Numbered from the stretch's first letter, positions 17,145-26,806 are shown. The stretch: 64,000 nt of DNA from Arthrobacter sp. efr-133-R2A-120 (GCF_030209835.1 NZ_JARVRF010000004.1:24222-88221), one strand, 5' to 3'. The notes: generated from the letters alone by a model not told the origin. Numbers and translations are program-made.

Positions 17145-18087
17145 AGTTGACCCACCTCTTCTGGATACGGAATTGGAAAGCGGTCAGAAGAGCGATGATG
17201 ACCAGGATCAGGATGCCGATGGCGGCCGCGTAGCCCTTGTCGTTCTGCAGGAAGGCCTGGTTGTAGAAGATGTACACGAGGCTTTGCGTCTGCGGCATGG
17301 CCAGGTTGGCTTTCCCCATCATCACGTACAACAGATCGAACAGCTGGAAGCCGCTGATCACGGTGACGATCGTGACGAAGAAGATGCTGGGCGTCAATAA
17401 CGGAACGGTAATGCTGAAGAATTGGCGGACCCGGCTGGCCCCGTCCATTTCCGCGGCTTCGAAGAGCTCCCGCGGAATCTCGCGCAGTCCCGCGCTGATG
17501 ATGATGAGGTTGAATCCCAGCGACATCCAAAGCCCCACGGTAGCCACGGCGAGCAGCGCGAACCCCGGCGTCGATGTCCAGTAGGGGCCCTGGATCCCGA
17601 ACAAGCCCAAGAACCAGTTGATGGGTCCGAAGTCACCGTTGTAGATCAGCCTCCATACGATCCCGACGGCGGCCGGCATGGTGATGTAGGGAATGAAGTA
17701 CAGCGTCCGGTACAGGGCTGCGAAGCGCAGGCCGGGACGCTCGATCAAGGACGCAAGAATGACCGCGATGGGAATCCCCAGCAGCACGACGACCGTGTAG
17801 ATCAGCGTATTGAGGATTGACTGCGGAATAGTGGAATCCGCGAACATCCGCACGTAGTTGTCCAAGCCGATGAACTTGGTTCCGCCGAAGACTCCCCACT
17901 TGGTGAAGCTGTAGTAGAACGTCTGGATGATCGGCCAAAGGTAGAACACACCGATGCCCGCAACGGTAGGCACCACGAACAACCATGGCCACCAGCCATC
18001 CGACTTCGATTTTCCTTTGCGGCGATCCCCCGCTGCTCGGGCGGCACGGACGCTTTTGGACGCCGGCGTCAGGGTCTGGGCTTTCAT
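17137..18087 (-). CDS. carbohydrate ABC transporter permease (MalF type)
   Basis: The 316-residue membrane protein begins with a basic cytoplasmic stretch (RAARAAGDRRKGKSKSDG), then helix 1 (LFVVPTVAGIGVFYLWPII). It has the CUT1 EAA loop EAAEMDGASRVRQFFSITVPLL near residue 225. It pairs with the MalG-type permease downstream and the binding lipoprotein upstream; both junctions overlap (8 and 4 bases), which indicates one mRNA. The transported sugar is not identified; the neighbouring GH123-like enzyme suggests an amino-sugar-containing oligosaccharide. Confidence 0.91.
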   Translation of the reverse strand: MKAQTLTPASKSVRAARAAGDRRKGKSKSDGWWPWLFVVPTVAGIGVFYLWPIIQTFYYSFTKWGVFGGTKFIGLDNYVRMFADSTIPQSILNTLIYTVVVLLGIPIAVILASLIERPGLRFAALYRTLYFIPYITMPAAVGIVWRLIYNGDFGPINWFLGLFGIQGPYWTSTPGFALLAVATVGLWMSLGFNLIIISAGLREIPRELFEAAEMDGASRVRQFFSITVPLLTPSIFFVTIVTVISGFQLFDLLYVMMGKANLAMPQTQSLVYIFYNQAFLQNDKGYAAAIGILILVIIALLTAFQFRIQKRWVNYV

Positions 18088-19406
18088 GATTCTTTGGCCA
18101 GCGCGGCATCCATCTGGCTGGCAAGGTCCTTGGCGACGTCGGCAACCGGCTTGGTCCCGGCGAAGGCCTGCGGCAGCAAGGTGTTCTCGAGTTCGTTCCA
18201 GGCGGCAGTGTTGGCAGACGCCGGGTAGGGAGAGGCATCCTTGGCCAGGTCAAGGAAGACGTTGAGGTCGACGGAGGGAACGGACTTGACCCAGGCATCC
18301 TGTGTGCCGTTGAAGGCCGGGATGACAGTTCCCGTTTCCGCCTGGATCTTGGCAGCATCCTGGGTCCCCAGGAAGGCGACGAACGCCTGCGCCGCGGCAG
18401 GGTTCTTCGCATTGGCGGGAATCACGTTGGCAAGTCCGTGGATCACGCTCTGGTTGCTCTTCGGCCCCTTCGGGAGGCTGACAATGCCCAGATCGTCACC
18501 GAGTGCCTTTTGGGCCGGCCCGACGGTCCAGGAGCCGTCCATGGTCATAGCCAATTTCCTGGACGTGAACATGTCGCTCGAGGAGGTGTCCGTCAATTGC
18601 TGCATCGAGGGCGATACGCCGGACTCGATCAGGTCGCGCCAGAACTGGAGGCCGGCGATCGAACCGGCGGAGTCGTAGCCCGACTTCTTGCCGTCGGCCG
18701 AAATGATGGTCCCGCCGGCTTCGATCATGGTGTTGTAGTAGCTGGTCTGGCCACCGGTGAGGTCCCCGGCATAACCGTAGATACCCTTGCCCTGGTAGAA
18801 CTTGGACAGTTTCGCGCCAGCGGATTTCACGTCGTCCCATGTCCAGTTGGACGTCGGATCGGACACCCCGGCTTCCTTGAAGAGGGCCTTGTTGTAGAAG
18901 AGCGCACTGGTATCGAAGTCCTTGGGGACCCCGTAGAACGTCCCGTTGACGGTGTACAGATCCACCAGTGCCTTGGGGTAATTGGACGTATCCACTCCCT
19001 TGCCGGAGACCAGTCCGTCCAAAGGCAACAGCTGGTTGTTTTGCGCGTAAAGCTTGATGTGCGGACCATTCATCCAGAAAACGTCCGGCAGGGTGTTGCT
19101 GCTTGCCTGGGTTTGGATCTTCGTCCAGTAGGCCGAACCCTTCGACGGCGTGACGTCGATGGTGACCTTGATGTTCGGGTATTGCTTGTTGAACTCGGTC
19201 ACGATCTTCTGCATCGCGGGCTTTTGTGCCGCGTCCCAGATGGCGTAGCTCAGCTCGGCGCTCAGGTCCTTCGCGGGAGCAGCGTAGGCGGCCTTGGCTG
19301 CGCTGCCCCCGGCGGCACTGTTCCCGCCGCAGGCAGCGAGCGAAACGACGGCGGCACCGGCGGCCGCAAAGGAAAGGAATGACCTGCGGGTCACGTTGTG
19401 GTTCAT
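18084..19406 (-). CDS. extracellular sugar-binding lipoprotein of the ABC transporter
   Basis: The 440-residue protein has a twin-arginine-like signal (TRRSFLSF, Arg7-Arg8) and a lipobox LAAC with Cys26, so it should be exported and lipid-anchored outside the membrane. The mature part is a CUT1 solute-binding protein: LSYAIWDAAQKPAMQKIVTEF, FWMNGPHIKLYAQNNQLLPLDGL and TMDGSWTVGPAQ are typical. It is the first gene after the LacI-controlled promoter region and overlaps the MalF-type gene as ATGA. The ligand is unknown. Confidence 0.92.
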   Translation of the reverse strand: MNHNVTRRSFLSFAAAGAAVVSLAACGGNSAAGGSAAKAAYAAPAKDLSAELSYAIWDAAQKPAMQKIVTEFNKQYPNIKVTIDVTPSKGSAYWTKIQTQASSNTLPDVFWMNGPHIKLYAQNNQLLPLDGLVSGKGVDTSNYPKALVDLYTVNGTFYGVPKDFDTSALFYNKALFKEAGVSDPTSNWTWDDVKSAGAKLSKFYQGKGIYGYAGDLTGGQTSYYNTMIEAGGTIISADGKKSGYDSAGSIAGLQFWRDLIESGVSPSMQQLTDTSSSDMFTSRKLAMTMDGSWTVGPAQKALGDDLGIVSLPKGPKSNQSVIHGLANVIPANAKNPAAAQAFVAFLGTQDAAKIQAETGTVIPAFNGTQDAWVKSVPSVDLNVFLDLAKDASPYPASANTAAWNELENTLLPQAFAGTKPVADVAKDLASQMDAALAKES

Positions 19407-19512
19407 AAGAATTCTCCGATGTCTTGGTCAGAAGACCGACGGTCCTTCGGGGGCGGGCCCGCATTCGGCGAACAGCCAACCCAACTGATGTTGTGCAGTT
19501 GATCACATCATG

Positions 19513-19524
19513 TTAATCGTTTAA
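19513..19524. promoter_or_regulatory. candidate LacI operator upstream of the binding-protein gene
   Basis: TTAATCGTTTAA is a near-palindrome with a central CG, matching the style of LacI-family operators (10 of 12 positions symmetric). It lies 107 bases before the binding-protein start in the 260-base interval between that gene and the LacI gene. The rest of the interval is AT-rich promoter-like sequence with no gene. Confidence 0.45.
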
Positions 19525-19666
19525 AGGCAAGATCCTGATTGATCTTTCCTTAACTTTTTCGGGCACAAAACGTCATCAAAGTGCAAAGGGGATGATTGCC
19601 TGATCATCGGGAACGTGCATCGACGTACCTCGGGGATAGCTCCCGGTTCGACCGAGGGCTCCCGGT

Positions 19667-20671
19667 TCACGCCGAGGGCGCTGAATCCCTCACAATGAGC
19701 TTCCAGGGGAATTCCAGAACGCTCGCGGGCCCATCGGGATTCTCTGCCCGGTCGAGCAGGAATGCAGCCAAGCCATCGAAAAAGCCCTCAGGACCAACGG
19801 TGGTCAACGACGGCGTCATGCGCTCGCCTTCGGTGGTGTTGCCGATACCGAGCACTTCCACGTCCTCGGGAATGCGGAGTTGCAGCCGTTGGGCCGCATG
19901 GATGGCTGCGATCGCGGCGAAATCGGTGGTCGCATAGATCGCGGTCGGACGGTCCGCCCGCTGCAGGAGCCGCAGCGCGGCATCGAACGCGCTGAGTCCG
20001 TCGCGGTCATACGTCTCGACGTAGTCGTCCCGGTAATCCAAACCAGCCTTGGCGAGGCCACGCGTGTATGCGCCCAAGCGGATGTCCAGGGTGCTCATCG
20101 AATGTGTCGACGAGATCAGGCAACCCACCCGGCGGTGCCGCCCGGTGAGGTGATCCACCGCCTGTTCGCAGGACGAACCGGCCAACGGGCGCACGACGTC
20201 GAATCCCTCAGGTTCCATGGTGTCGCTGAAAACCACCAAGCGCTGCAATCTCGCCGCCTGCGCCAGCAGTTCGGCATCCCCTGGCTCTTCGGCGCCGTCG
20301 ATGAATGTCACGTCGGCGTTTTGCCGTTTCAGGGCCACCCGCCAGTCGGTATCGGCCAGAATCATGGGCGTAATGCCACGTTGGGCCGCAGCCGTACCAA
20401 CAGCGCGGCTCACGTCCAGTGCCCATGGATCCGAGATCATGGTCAGCGACAGCATGAGTAGGTTCGTTCGTCCAGTGCGGATCGCCCTTGCCGATTGGTT
20501 GGGGCGATATCCGAGGGCCAGGGCAGCCTCTTGAACCCGGAGCACGGTAGCGGGGGCCACGCCGGAACCGCTCCTGCTGCCGTCTTTGCCGCTCCTGCCT
20601 GAAAGCACATAGGACACAGTCGCCGTCGAAACCCCGGCTGCCGCCGCCACGGACTTGATCGTGGGGCGCAT
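19667..20671 (-). CDS. LacI-family transcriptional regulator of the ABC/glycosidase operon
   Basis: From ATG 20671 (AAGGAG upstream) the protein has 334 residues. The helix-turn-helix reads TIKSVAAAAGVSTATVSYVL and the hinge helix region is LGYRPNQSARAIRTG. About nine extra residues (KDGSRSGSG) are inserted between the recognition helix and the third helix, at positions 29-37, where the family has one or two. The periplasmic-binding-like effector domain is complete and ends in PWKLIVRDSAP. It lies directly upstream of the transport operon on the same strand and probably represses it until the sugar is present. Confidence 0.88.
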   Translation of the reverse strand: MRPTIKSVAAAAGVSTATVSYVLSGRSGKDGSRSGSGVAPATVLRVQEAALALGYRPNQSARAIRTGRTNLLMLSLTMISDPWALDVSRAVGTAAAQRGITPMILADTDWRVALKRQNADVTFIDGAEEPGDAELLAQAARLQRLVVFSDTMEPEGFDVVRPLAGSSCEQAVDHLTGRHRRVGCLISSTHSMSTLDIRLGAYTRGLAKAGLDYRDDYVETYDRDGLSAFDAALRLLQRADRPTAIYATTDFAAIAAIHAAQRLQLRIPEDVEVLGIGNTTEGERMTPSLTTVGPEGFFDGLAAFLLDRAENPDGPASVLEFPWKLIVRDSAPSA

Positions 20672-20768
20672 TCGTCTCCTTCTTGGCTGAGCCGCCGAAC
20701 CACGGGCGTGGTTCGGCGGTAGTAGCATCATAGCCAGACGAGCGGGCGCGGGTTCAGCTCAAACATGG

Positions 20769-21386
20769 TCAGGAAGAGACGCTCCCGTAGTCCAGCCGCC
20801 GTCCGCCATTACCGGGCGCAGCGGGCAAGGTACCCCCGATAATGCGCGTGGCCGTGACTGTGGTGCCGCTCTTCGTCCCGGAGACTTCGACAGTGTCGCC
20901 CGTCTTCAGGTCGGTGGCCTTGATGGTCTGGGGCGATGGCCGCCGGCCTTGCGTGCCCGCTCCGGAAGCGGGGAGCTTGACGATGGTGGTAGACGATGTG
21001 ATCGCGTAGCTCTGAGTGAAGCCGTCATCGCTCTTCACGGAAATGCTCGCATCGCTGACGGACTGCACGGTGCCTCGCTGCGACACGAGGGTCGTATAGC
21101 TGCCGTCCTTGTTCTTGACCGTGAACTCACCGTGGATCCCCGGACCTGCGAAGCCGCGGGGAAGCACGGGGAACGGCCGGGCTTTGCCGGGCGACGGAGT
21201 GGCGGGCGAGGTGGCCCCCGGCGACGGCGTGGCGGGCGACGCCATACCTGTCGGCGTCGCGCTCACCACGTACTCGGGGATGATCTGGCCGGCAGCCCAG
21301 ACTGCGGCCACACCACCGCCGCCGAGGACGACGGCGATACCGCCGGCGATGAGGGCCTTACGAACCCCCGGAGTCATGGTGGACAT
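20769..21386 (-). CDS. membrane-anchored DUF5666-type protein
   Basis: From ATG 21386 (AAGGA upstream) the protein has 205 residues. Helix 13-35 (ALIAGGIAVVLGGGGVAAVWA) is an uncleaved anchor or signal. A Pro/Ser/Thr linker follows with TPSPGATSPATPSPG repeats, then a beta-rich domain: GTVQSVSDASISVKSDDGF, ITSSTTIV, DLKTGDTVEVSGTKSGTTVTATRI. That pattern matches DUF5666-like extracellular domains of actinobacteria, whose function is not known. It stands alone on its strand. Confidence 0.75.
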   Translation of the reverse strand: MSTMTPGVRKALIAGGIAVVLGGGGVAAVWAAGQIIPEYVVSATPTGMASPATPSPGATSPATPSPGKARPFPVLPRGFAGPGIHGEFTVKNKDGSYTTLVSQRGTVQSVSDASISVKSDDGFTQSYAITSSTTIVKLPASGAGTQGRRPSPQTIKATDLKTGDTVEVSGTKSGTTVTATRIIGGTLPAAPGNGGRRLDYGSVSS

Positions 21387-21495
21387 GGCCGAATCCTTTC
21401 TCCGCTCCTCCCCGGACCGGTAAGGGGCGGGCAGCAAAGAACTGATGACTCCATGATGAGCCCTGAAGCTGTGTGGGGGCTGTGGATCCAGACAC

Positions 21496-21559
21496 AACCG
21501 GGTCGCAGTTGTTGTCGTTTTGACGGCTCAAAACGACGTTAACTGCGACCCAGTTGGGT
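21496..21559. repeat. dispersed palindromic repeat, family 1, copy 2
   Basis: An imperfect palindrome with outer arms AACCGGGTCGCAGTT / AACTGCGACCCAGTTGGG and inner GTCGTTTTGA / TCAAAACGAC. It matches the copies at 13103-13166 and 43803-43872 in its core. It lies between the DUF5666 gene promoter region and the end of gatB. Confidence 0.8.
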
Positions 21560-21582
21560 GAGGCGCGGGTGGCGGGTGGGAC

Positions 21583-23091
21583 TCAGCCTTCGACGCCGAG
21601 CCGCTCCAGGATCAGCTGCTTGACGCGTCCGGCGTCGGCCTGCCCGCGGGTGGCCTTCATGACTCCGCCGACGATCGCACCGATGGCCTGGAGCTTGCCG
21701 CCGCGGATCTTCTCCGCGACGTCGGGCTGGGCCGCCAGTGCGGCGTCGATCGCTTCAAGCAGGGGGCCGTCGTCGGACACGACGGCGAGGCCGCGCTTCC
21801 CGACGATCTCGGCCGGGGTGCCCTCGCCGGCGAGGACGCCGTCGAGCACCTGCGAAGCCATCTTGTTGTTGATCTTGCCGCCCTCGACGAGCTTGTTGAG
21901 CTCCACGATGGTTTCCGGTGTGACGCCGAGTTCGGAGGGATCGACGTCGGCGGTCTTGGCACGTCCGACGATCTCGCCCATCCACCACTTGCGGGCCACG
22001 GAGGCGCTGGCACCGGCGGTGATGGTCTCCTCGATGGAGTCCATGACGCCGGCGTTCACGACGTCGCGGAACTCGAGGTCCGAATAGCCCCAGTCGGCCT
22101 GGAGCCGCTTGCGGCGGGCCGCGGGCGGCTCGGGCAACGTGGCGCGGAGTTCTTCAACCCATTCACGGGACGCGAGGACCGGAACGAGGTCCGGCTCCGG
22201 GAAGTAGCGGTAGTCGTCGGCGTCGGACTTTGCCCGGCCCGACGTCGTCGTGCGCGTGTCTTCGTGCCAGTGGCGCGTTTCCTGGATGACCGGCTCACCG
22301 GAGTCTAGGACCGCGGCGTGACGCTGGATTTCGTAACGGACGGCGTGCTCGACGGCGCGCAGAGAGTTGACGTTCTTCGTCTCGGAACGGATGCCGAAAC
22401 GTTCGCGGCCGTGCGGGCGCAGGGAGACGTTGGCATCGCAACGGACGTTGCCGCGTTCCATCTTGGCATCGGAAACGCCGAGGTTCTTGACGATTTCGCG
22501 CACTGCGGCGACGTAGGCCTTGGCGAGTTCGGGTGCGCGGCTGCCGGCGCCCTCGATCGGCTTGGTGACGATTTCCACGAGCGGAACACCGGAACGGTTG
22601 TAGTCCACCAGCGAGTAGTCGGCACCCTGGATGCGTCCGGTGGCGCCACCCATGTGGGTGAGCTTGCCGGCGTCCTCTTCCATATGTGCGCGCTCGATCT
22701 CGACGCGGAACACCGTTCCGTCCGAGAGCTCGATGTCCAGGTAGCCGTCATACGCGATGGGCTCGTCGTACTGGGACGTCTGGAAGTTCTTCGGGGTGTC
22801 CGGGTAGAAGTAGTTCTTCCGGGCGAAGCGGCACGACTCGGCGATCTTGCAGTTCAGGGCAAGGCCGATCTTGATGGAGGATTCCACTGCCGTCTTGTTC
22901 ACCACGGGCAGGACGCCGGGCATGCCCAGGTCCACCTCGTTGACGTTGGTGTTCGGCTCGTCGCCGAAGACGTTCGGGGCGGAGGAGAACATCTTGGTCT
23001 TGGTGTTGAGCTCCACGTGGACCTCGAAGCCAAGGACGGGATCGTACTTCTCCATGGCCTCTTCGAAGCTGAGGATGGCGTCGGTAGACAT
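21583..23091 (-). CDS. gatB: aspartyl/glutamyl-tRNA amidotransferase subunit B
   Basis: GatB binds the misacylated tRNA and activates Glu-tRNA(Gln) or Asp-tRNA(Asn) in the GatCAB complex. The 502-residue protein begins [21 protein letters not shown] and has [25 protein letters not shown] and [10 protein letters not shown], all diagnostic, and ends with the tRNA-binding YqeY-like tail ([19 protein letters not shown]). Its ATG shares one base with the gatA stop (TGATG). The organism therefore probably lacks a discriminating GlnRS or AsnRS, as is usual in actinobacteria. Confidence 0.97.
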   Translation of the reverse strand: MSTDAILSFEEAMEKYDPVLGFEVHVELNTKTKMFSSAPNVFGDEPNTNVNEVDLGMPGVLPVVNKTAVESSIKIGLALNCKIAESCRFARKNYFYPDTPKNFQTSQYDEPIAYDGYLDIELSDGTVFRVEIERAHMEEDAGKLTHMGGATGRIQGADYSLVDYNRSGVPLVEIVTKPIEGAGSRAPELAKAYVAAVREIVKNLGVSDAKMERGNVRCDANVSLRPHGRERFGIRSETKNVNSLRAVEHAVRYEIQRHAAVLDSGEPVIQETRHWHEDTRTTTSGRAKSDADDYRYFPEPDLVPVLASREWVEELRATLPEPPAARRKRLQADWGYSDLEFRDVVNAGVMDSIEETITAGASASVARKWWMGEIVGRAKTADVDPSELGVTPETIVELNKLVEGGKINNKMASQVLDGVLAGEGTPAEIVGKRGLAVVSDDGPLLEAIDAALAAQPDVAEKIRGGKLQAIGAIVGGVMKATRGQADAGRVKQLILERLGVEG

Positions 23092-24671
23092 CAGTTGGAA
23101 CCTCCGGCGGTGTTGAATGCGGTACCGAGACCTGCGTTTTTCAATTCAGGTGCCTTCGCCAACAGCGGGCCGCCCCACTTCTCTTCGAGCAAGGATTCAA
23201 GGACAGCGCCCACGCGGTACAGGCGGGCGTCCTCGCGGGCGGGCGCCAGCAGCTGGATGCCTACGGGCAGGCCGTCTTCGTCGGCCAGGCCGCCAGGCAG
23301 GGACAATCCGGGGATACCGGCCATGTTCGCCGGGATGGTGGCGACGTCGTTGAGGTACATGGCCAGCGGATCGTCCAGCTTCTCCCCCAGCTTGAAGGCC
23401 GTCGTGGGAGCCGTCGGCGAAATCAGGACGTCGGCCTGCGCGAACGCGGCGTCGAAGTCGCGCTGGATGAGCGTGCGGACCTTCTGCGCCGAACCGTAGT
23501 AGGCGTCGTAGTAGCCGGCGCTCAGGGCGTAAGTGCCCAGGATGATGCGGCGCTTGACCTCATCGCCGAAACCGGCGGCGCGGGTAGCGGCCATGACGCG
23601 TTCGATCGTCATGGGACCGTCCTCGGGCAGGACGCGCAAGCCGTAGCGCACGCCGTCGAACTTCGCCAGGTTGCTGGAAACCTCGGAAGGCATGATCAGG
23701 TAGTAGGCGCCCAGCGCGTACTTGAAGTTGGGGCAGGAAACCTCGACGATTTCCGCACCAGCCTCCTTGAGCAGCTCAAGGGACTCGTTGAAACGGTTCT
23801 CGACGCCGGCCTGGTAGCCCTCGCCGTGGAGTTCCTTGACGATGCCGATCTTCATGCCCGTGACGTTGCCCGTCTTGGCTGCGGCAACGAGCGTGTCGAA
23901 GGGGTCCGTCAGCGAGGTGGAGTCGAAGGGGTCGTGGCCGCCGATGACTTCCTGCAGCAAGGCCGAGTCCAGCACGGTCCGCGAAACCGGACCGATCTGG
24001 TCCAGCGACGACGCCATGGCAATGGCACCGTAGCGGGAAACGGCACCATAGGTGGGCTTCATGCCGACCGTGCCGGTGACGGCGCCGGGCTGGCGGATGG
24101 ATCCGCCGGTGTCCGTGCCAAGGGCCAGCGGAGCTTCGAAAGCGGCGACGGCGGCCGCGGAGCCACCGCCCGAGCCGCCGGGAATGCGGTCCAGGTCCCA
24201 CGGGTTGCGGGTGGGGCCGTACGCCGAGTGTTCCGTGGAGGAACCCATGGCGAATTCGTCCAGGTTGGTCTTGCCCAGGATGGGCATCTTCGCAGCTCGC
24301 AGCTTCTTGATGACGGTGGCGTCATAGGGACTGTGCCAGCCCTCGAGGATCTTGGAACCGGCCGTGGTGGGCTGGCCAATGGTGACGATGAGGTCCTTGA
24401 CGGCGATGGGCACGCCGGCGAGCTCGTGCAGCGCTTCTTCTTCGGCACCACCGGCGGCGCGGATCGCGTCCACCTCGGCGGCGACGGCGAGCGCCTCTTC
24501 AGCGTTGACGTGCAAAAAAGCATGGATGCCGTCGGCCCCGCCGTCTACAAGGGCAATGCGGTCCAGGTACGCCTGCGTGACCTCAACGGACGTGACCTCG
24601 CGCGCGGCCAGCTTGGCGGCCAACTGTGCTGCGGACAGGCGGATGAGTTCGGAGTTGTTCAATTCAGTCAT
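23091..24671 (-). CDS. gatA: aspartyl/glutamyl-tRNA amidotransferase subunit A
   Basis: GatA is the glutaminase that supplies ammonia to GatB. The 526-residue amidase-signature protein shows its catalytic triad: Lys92 in AVKDLI, Ser167 in [10 protein letters not shown] and Ser191 in [12 protein letters not shown]. Length and order match the family. It follows gatC by 3 bases and overlaps gatB by one, so the three genes form one operon in the order gatC-gatA-gatB. Confidence 0.97.
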   Translation of the reverse strand: MTELNNSELIRLSAAQLAAKLAAREVTSVEVTQAYLDRIALVDGGADGIHAFLHVNAEEALAVAAEVDAIRAAGGAEEEALHELAGVPIAVKDLIVTIGQPTTAGSKILEGWHSPYDATVIKKLRAAKMPILGKTNLDEFAMGSSTEHSAYGPTRNPWDLDRIPGGSGGGSAAAVAAFEAPLALGTDTGGSIRQPGAVTGTVGMKPTYGAVSRYGAIAMASSLDQIGPVSRTVLDSALLQEVIGGHDPFDSTSLTDPFDTLVAAAKTGNVTGMKIGIVKELHGEGYQAGVENRFNESLELLKEAGAEIVEVSCPNFKYALGAYYLIMPSEVSSNLAKFDGVRYGLRVLPEDGPMTIERVMAATRAAGFGDEVKRRIILGTYALSAGYYDAYYGSAQKVRTLIQRDFDAAFAQADVLISPTAPTTAFKLGEKLDDPLAMYLNDVATIPANMAGIPGLSLPGGLADEDGLPVGIQLLAPAREDARLYRVGAVLESLLEEKWGGPLLAKAPELKNAGLGTAFNTAGGSN

Positions 24672-24674
24672 CGC

Positions 24675-24971
24675 TTAGTCCTCATCCAGGATTGCCGGAA
24701 CCTTGAAGCGGCCCTCGAAGGAATCCGGAGCCCCGGACAAAGCCTGCTCGGCCGTGAAGGTGTGGCCCACGACGTCCTCGCGGAACACGTTGTTCAACGG
24801 AATCGGGTGGGACGTTGCCGGGACATCGTCCCCGGCGGCTTCGCTGACGGACTTCACCGAATCGACGATGACGGCGAGCTCGCCCGCCATCCTGTCCAGC
24901 TCTTCGGCACTCATTTCAATGTGAGCCAGACGCGCAAGATGCGCGACGTCGTCACGGTTGATCGCAGCCAT
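24675..24971 (-). CDS. gatC: aspartyl/glutamyl-tRNA amidotransferase subunit C
   Basis: The 98-residue subunit wraps between GatA and GatB and stabilises the complex. It has the usual pattern: DVAHLARLAHIEMSAEELDRM at the N-terminus, LNNVFREDVV in the middle and GRFKVPAIL at the end. ATG 24971 has GGGGAG upstream; an ATG five codons earlier is less well placed. It is the promoter-proximal gene of gatCAB. Confidence 0.96.
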   Translation of the reverse strand: MAAINRDDVAHLARLAHIEMSAEELDRMAGELAVIVDSVKSVSEAAGDDVPATSHPIPLNNVFREDVVGHTFTAEQALSGAPDSFEGRFKVPAILDED

Positions 24972-25032
24972 GGATCTCCCCTGCAAAGTTCAAATGGTTT
25001 TCCGGACTAGTCTACGTGGGTTGGACGACGAA

Positions 25033-25095
25033 CAACGCGGGGTCACTTACGGCCCATCCGGAGGTCCCGAATGGGCCGTAAGTGACCCCGCGTTG
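25033..25095. terminator. 25-base perfect inverted repeat after the citrate transporter gene
   Basis: The left arm (25033-25057, starting CAACGCGGGGTCAC) pairs perfectly with the right arm (25071-25095) over a 13-base loop. It lies 12 bases beyond the transporter stop and about 60 bases upstream of gatC. No U-run follows on the minus strand. It could terminate transcription, protect the mRNA end, or be a further dispersed repeat type. Confidence 0.7.
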
Positions 25096-25107
25096 CTGGT
25101 TGCTTTG

Positions 25108-26580
25108 CTACCCGATGCCGATGGCTCCCGTCAGCATGCCCACTGCGAGCATGACGGCGGAGATGACCGCCGTGCGCCACAGGACCTTCTTGTGGTGGTC
25201 TCCCAGTTCTACCTTGGCCAGGGACACCAGGAGCAGGATCGCGGGGACCAGGGGGCTCTGGAGGTGGAAGGGCTGGCCGGTGATGGAGGCTCGGGCCATT
25301 TCCGCGCCGCTGATGCCGTAGTGCGCGGCGGTTTCGCTCAGGACCGGCAGGACGCCGAAGTAGAAGGCGTCGTTGCTCATGAAGAAGGTCATCGGAATGC
25401 TGAGCAGCCCGGTGATGACGGCCATGAACGGACCCATCTCGGCGGGGATGATGTGGACCAGCCACGCGGACATTTCCTTGACCATGCCGGTGCCGTTGAG
25501 GACACCTGTGAGGACAGCAGCCGCCATGACCATGCTGACGACGGCCACGATGGACGGTGCGTGAGCCACCAGCTGCGCGCCCTGTTCCTTGACCTTGGGG
25601 AAGTTCACCAGCAGGGCAATCGCGGAGCCCACCATGAAGACGTAGGGCAGCGGCACGAGGTTGGCCACGAGCATGACCATCACAGCAACGGTCAGGCCGA
25701 GGTTGAACCAGAAGAGTTTCGGGCGCAGGGTCTTGCGGTTCGGATCGAGTGCGGTGTCGGTCAGGCCGGTATCGGCGAGGTCCACGACGGTTTCGGTGCG
25801 TTCCAGGACCACGACGCCGGTGCCGCCGCGGGTGACAGGCTTAGCGGCGGTGCGCCCCGGGCCGAAACCGCGGCGCGAGGAACCGGTGCCGGTACCGCCG
25901 CGGTTCGTGCCGCCGTCGAACACGTCCCCTGCGTTGGCGACGTCGCCCCAGATCTCGGGAGCGGTGGCGCGGAGGCGGTTGCGTTCCTGCAGGCCCAAGA
26001 GCCAGGAGAACACGAAGACGACGACGAGGCCAGCGATGAGGGACGGGACCATCGGAACAAACACGTCGTTGACGTCGATCTTGAGGGCGGTGGCCGCACG
26101 GGCCGTGGGGCCACCCCACGGCAGGATGTTCATGGTGCCGTTGGCCAGGCCGGCCACACAGGTCAGGACCACGGGGCTCATCTTCAAACGGAGGTAGACG
26201 GGCAGCATCGCCGCGGTGGTGAGGATGAAGGTGGTGGAGCCGTCGCCGTCGAGCGATACAGCGGCCGCGAGGATGGCGGTGCCCAGGACCACTTTGGCCG
26301 GGTCGTTGCCCAGCTTGCGGAGGATGAACTTCACCAGTGGGTCGAACAGTCCGACGTCGATCATGAGTCCGAAGTACACGATCGCGAACATCAGGAGTGC
26401 GGCCGTGGACGTCATGGACTTCATCGAATCCATGACCATTGGCCCGATGCCAAGACCGGCACCGGCAAACAGGCCGAATATGGTGGGAACGATGATCAGC
26501 GCCAGAACGGGCGTCAACTTCTTTGTCATGATCAGGATCATGAACACCGCAATCATTGCGAATCCAAGCAATACCAGCAC
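25108..26580 (-). CDS. CitMHS-family citrate-metal:proton symporter
   Basis: The 490-residue protein has about 12 membrane helices and the CitMHS features: MLVLLGFAMIAVFMILIMTKKLTPVL at the N-terminus, AAVSLDGDGSTTFILTTAAMLPVY and LPWGGPTARAATAL. The family imports citrate complexed to Mg or Ca. A hydrophilic central loop (about residues 195-280) contains a low-complexity GGTNRGGTGTGSSRRGFG stretch. It starts at GTG 26580 behind AAGGAG and is divergent from a CitA/CitB-like two-component system, which likely induces it. Confidence 0.92.
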   Translation of the reverse strand: MLVLLGFAMIAVFMILIMTKKLTPVLALIIVPTIFGLFAGAGLGIGPMVMDSMKSMTSTAALLMFAIVYFGLMIDVGLFDPLVKFILRKLGNDPAKVVLGTAILAAAVSLDGDGSTTFILTTAAMLPVYLRLKMSPVVLTCVAGLANGTMNILPWGGPTARAATALKIDVNDVFVPMVPSLIAGLVVVFVFSWLLGLQERNRLRATAPEIWGDVANAGDVFDGGTNRGGTGTGSSRRGFGPGRTAAKPVTRGGTGVVVLERTETVVDLADTGLTDTALDPNRKTLRPKLFWFNLGLTVAVMVMLVANLVPLPYVFMVGSAIALLVNFPKVKEQGAQLVAHAPSIVAVVSMVMAAAVLTGVLNGTGMVKEMSAWLVHIIPAEMGPFMAVITGLLSIPMTFFMSNDAFYFGVLPVLSETAAHYGISGAEMARASITGQPFHLQSPLVPAILLLVSLAKVELGDHHKKVLWRTAVISAVMLAVGMLTGAIGIG

Positions 26581-26606
26581 AGCCGGCTCCTTACTACAGT
26601 GAACGG

Positions 26607-26624
26607 CATCACGTCGATGTGATG
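26607..26624. promoter_or_regulatory. inverted repeat in the citrate transporter/sensor kinase divergent region
   Basis: CATCAC (26607-26612) and GTGATG (26619-26624) form a perfect 6-base inverted repeat 27 bases upstream of the transporter start. The 226-base divergent interval also holds a looser TTGAG/CTCAA symmetry near 26695-26730. It holds no gene. These are candidate sites for the response regulator. Confidence 0.4.
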
Positions 26625-26806
26625 CGCGATACAGAACTTATAGTGGCGACGCTCACAGCAAGGCGTTTGTGGGATTTGATGGACATACTGCTGATTGAGA
26701 GCATTTTGCTCATTGTGCTCAATGCTTCAATGGAGAGGTAGACGTAGAAATACAGCGCCGCTGCTGCCCAGCTCCAGCCGGCCAATCCCAGCCGGAAGGA
26801 GGCAGG

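Noticed and set aside
24958..26622. A 554-codon plus-strand ORF opposite the citrate transporter.
   Set aside because: It is a His/Asp/Gly-rich low-complexity translation of the antisense of a 12-helix transporter.
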